From contig OZ231128.1 in the NCBI GenBank assembly GCA_965153355.1, forward strand, positions 12,586,001 to 12,650,000: a stretch of 64,000 nucleotides of DNA. Reading direction: 5' to 3'. This document shows positions 62,809 to 64,000 of this stretch, piece after piece. The stretch is from Flaccisagitta enflata (lineage: Eukaryota; Chaetognatha; Sagittoidea; Aphragmophora). A program made the position numbers and the translations under genes. How positions within the stretch are numbered: the stretch's first letter is position 1; the number at the start of each line of letters is the position of its first letter. Below the pieces are notes generated by a model. It searched no databases, was not told the DNA's origin, and saw only the letters and a program-made list of their open reading frames with translations.

Positions 62809-63620
62809 CAAAAGCGTTAGATGATTAACAGTGCCAAATTACCCTATTTGATATATGTGATGTGAGGTGAGAGAGGCATGTGTTTGCAGAGAGGCCGATG
62901 ACTATACTTCTTAAAATTTGAAGCTCTAGGATTGAATTTGAGCCTCAAGGCTGTGATTTGAACCATGAGGCTGTGATTTGAGCCTCGAGTTTATGATTTT
63001 AGCCTCGAGGCTGTGATTTGAGCCTCGAGGCTGTGATTTGAGCCTCAACACTGTGATTTTGAGCCTCAGGCTATGTTGAAACCTCAGGCTTGATTTGAGA
63101 CCTCGAGGCTGTGATTTGAGCCTCGAGGCTGGCTGATTTGAGCCTCAAGGCTGGTATTTGAGGCCTGAGGCTGAGATACGAGGCTTTAGGCTGTGATTAG
63201 AGCCATGAGGCTCTTATTTGAGACTCATGGTTGTGATTTGATGCTTTAGGCAGTGATTTGAGCCATGAGGCTGTGATTTAAGCCAAGGATATGATTTGAG
63301 CTGGATTTGGGGACTGGGCCTCGAGGTGGGATCTGAGCCTCGGGGGTGGGATATGGGCCTCGAGGCTGGGAATGGGCCTCCTAGACTGGGATTGTGCCTC
63401 AAGGTGGGATTGAGTCTTGAGGCAAGAAGTTGCAGCGCCCAGGGCTAGAATTTGTGGGCCTCTAGACTATGATTTGGGCCTCTAGACTAGAATTATGGCC
63501 CCAAGGCCAGGAAATGAGCTTCGAAGGGGGTGGACGGAGAAGGAGAAGAAGGAGAAGGAAAAATTTCCCCTATGTGTGAAAGCATAGGTCATTGGCCCCT
63601 TCGGGGCCGCTGCCCAAAAG
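62806..63620. mobile_element. Foldback-like element copy f, inserted in LINE ORF2
   Basis: Left terminus AATAGTCGCAAAAGCG. The core (62,930-63,530) has about 30 units of CCTCGAGGCTGTGATTTGAG and variants. The right arm GGAGAAGAAGGAGAAGG, TATGTGTGAAAGCATAGGTC, ends CCCCTTCGGGGCCGCTGCCC and AAAA. Confidence 0.75.
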
Positions 63621-64000
63621 GATCCAAAGTTTTATCTATTTAAGAACAGGGAAAGAGTAAGTGACCAGTTGATGACGGGTCGTTTTGCTGAACAAGATAT
63701 AGTTGATGCATGTAGACTGCTACGCCCTAAGTCTAGCTGTGACGCCTACGAACTGTCGCAGAAGGTTCTATTGCAAGACATGGATATTCTTACACCTATG
63801 TTTGTGCATCTTATAAATTGCTCGCTTTCTGCCGGCCTTTGCCCAGATATGAGCAAAATTGCAAGGGTTATTCCCGTCTTTAAAAACAAGGGTGAAAACT
63901 ACTTGTTTTCTAACTATTGACCCATATCCATGCCTCCAGTTTTTTCAGATATCATAGAAAAATTAATATACAACAAGATTTTTAATTTCCTGGTGCGCTA
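63621..64000 (+). pseudogene. LINE ORF2 fragment, reverse transcriptase N-terminus
   Basis: Continuation of the same LINE after the insertion: FAEQDIVDACRLLRPKSSCD, then LTPMFVHLINCSLSAGLCPD and RVIPVFKNKGENYLFSNY. These are the first reverse-transcriptase blocks. The expected Arg codon before PIS is TGA here (63,918-63,920), after which coding resumes in frame to the window edge. Confidence 0.85.

Overview
The window looks like genomic DNA of an invertebrate animal, probably a marine bilaterian. The evidence is protein-coding sequence broken into short GT-AG exons, introns of 0.1-12 kb, very dense microsatellites, many small TA-flanked DNA elements and decayed LINE fragments. There is no sign of bacterial operons or CRISPR, and I recognised no tRNA or rRNA gene. 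A receptor exon with a muscarinic-type TM6 argues for a bilaterian; I cannot name the phylum.

Layout. (1) 1-5068, minus strand: a two-exon portion of an NLR-like gene. The large 5' exon carries a Ser/Thr-rich N-terminus, a HEPN domain and a NACHT ATPase. A 305-bp intron joins it, with matching phase, to a kelch-repeat exon that runs off the window. (2) 5.1-20 kb: intergenic DNA packed with MITEs, foldback-like elements, minisatellites and a decayed LINE ORF1. (3) 20.3-59.2 kb, plus strand: one long SLC6-family (sodium-coupled, neutral amino acid transporter-like) gene. Ten exons (27,570-59,178) are certain by homology and cover TM1-TM9. Four upstream exons (20,302-26,633) are weaker; they join by phase and give an acidic, Ala-rich N-terminal tail. 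TM10-12 are not in the window. (4) 61,738-61,893, minus strand: one exon of a muscarinic-like class A GPCR. (5) 62.2-64 kb: a LINE ORF2 fragment split by a foldback-like insertion.

The main discovery candidate lies inside the SLC6 gene. At six of its exon-intron junctions the splice site, with the adjoining exon end, has been copied into a local tandem array. The junctions are the acceptor of exon 2, the donor of exon 6, the acceptor of exon 7, the acceptor of exon 12, the donor of exon 13 and the donor of exon 14. Copy numbers including the native site are about 10, 12 (plus 3 displaced), 18, 2, 16 and 4. Many copies keep intact AG or GT sites. In the exon-2 array several copies could be 54-nt, phase-symmetric cassette exons. 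I know of no named phenomenon matching repeated, independent amplification of exon boundaries within one gene.

Other points are a short element family with a 3' hairpin showing compensatory stem changes, three MITE families nested in reciprocal orders at two loci, twin 1,536-bp elements with 4-bp target duplications, six foldback-like elements with conserved ends and free-varying cores, and microsatellites acting as polypyrimidine tracts. All gene models come from reading the sequence; no transcript or database evidence was available.
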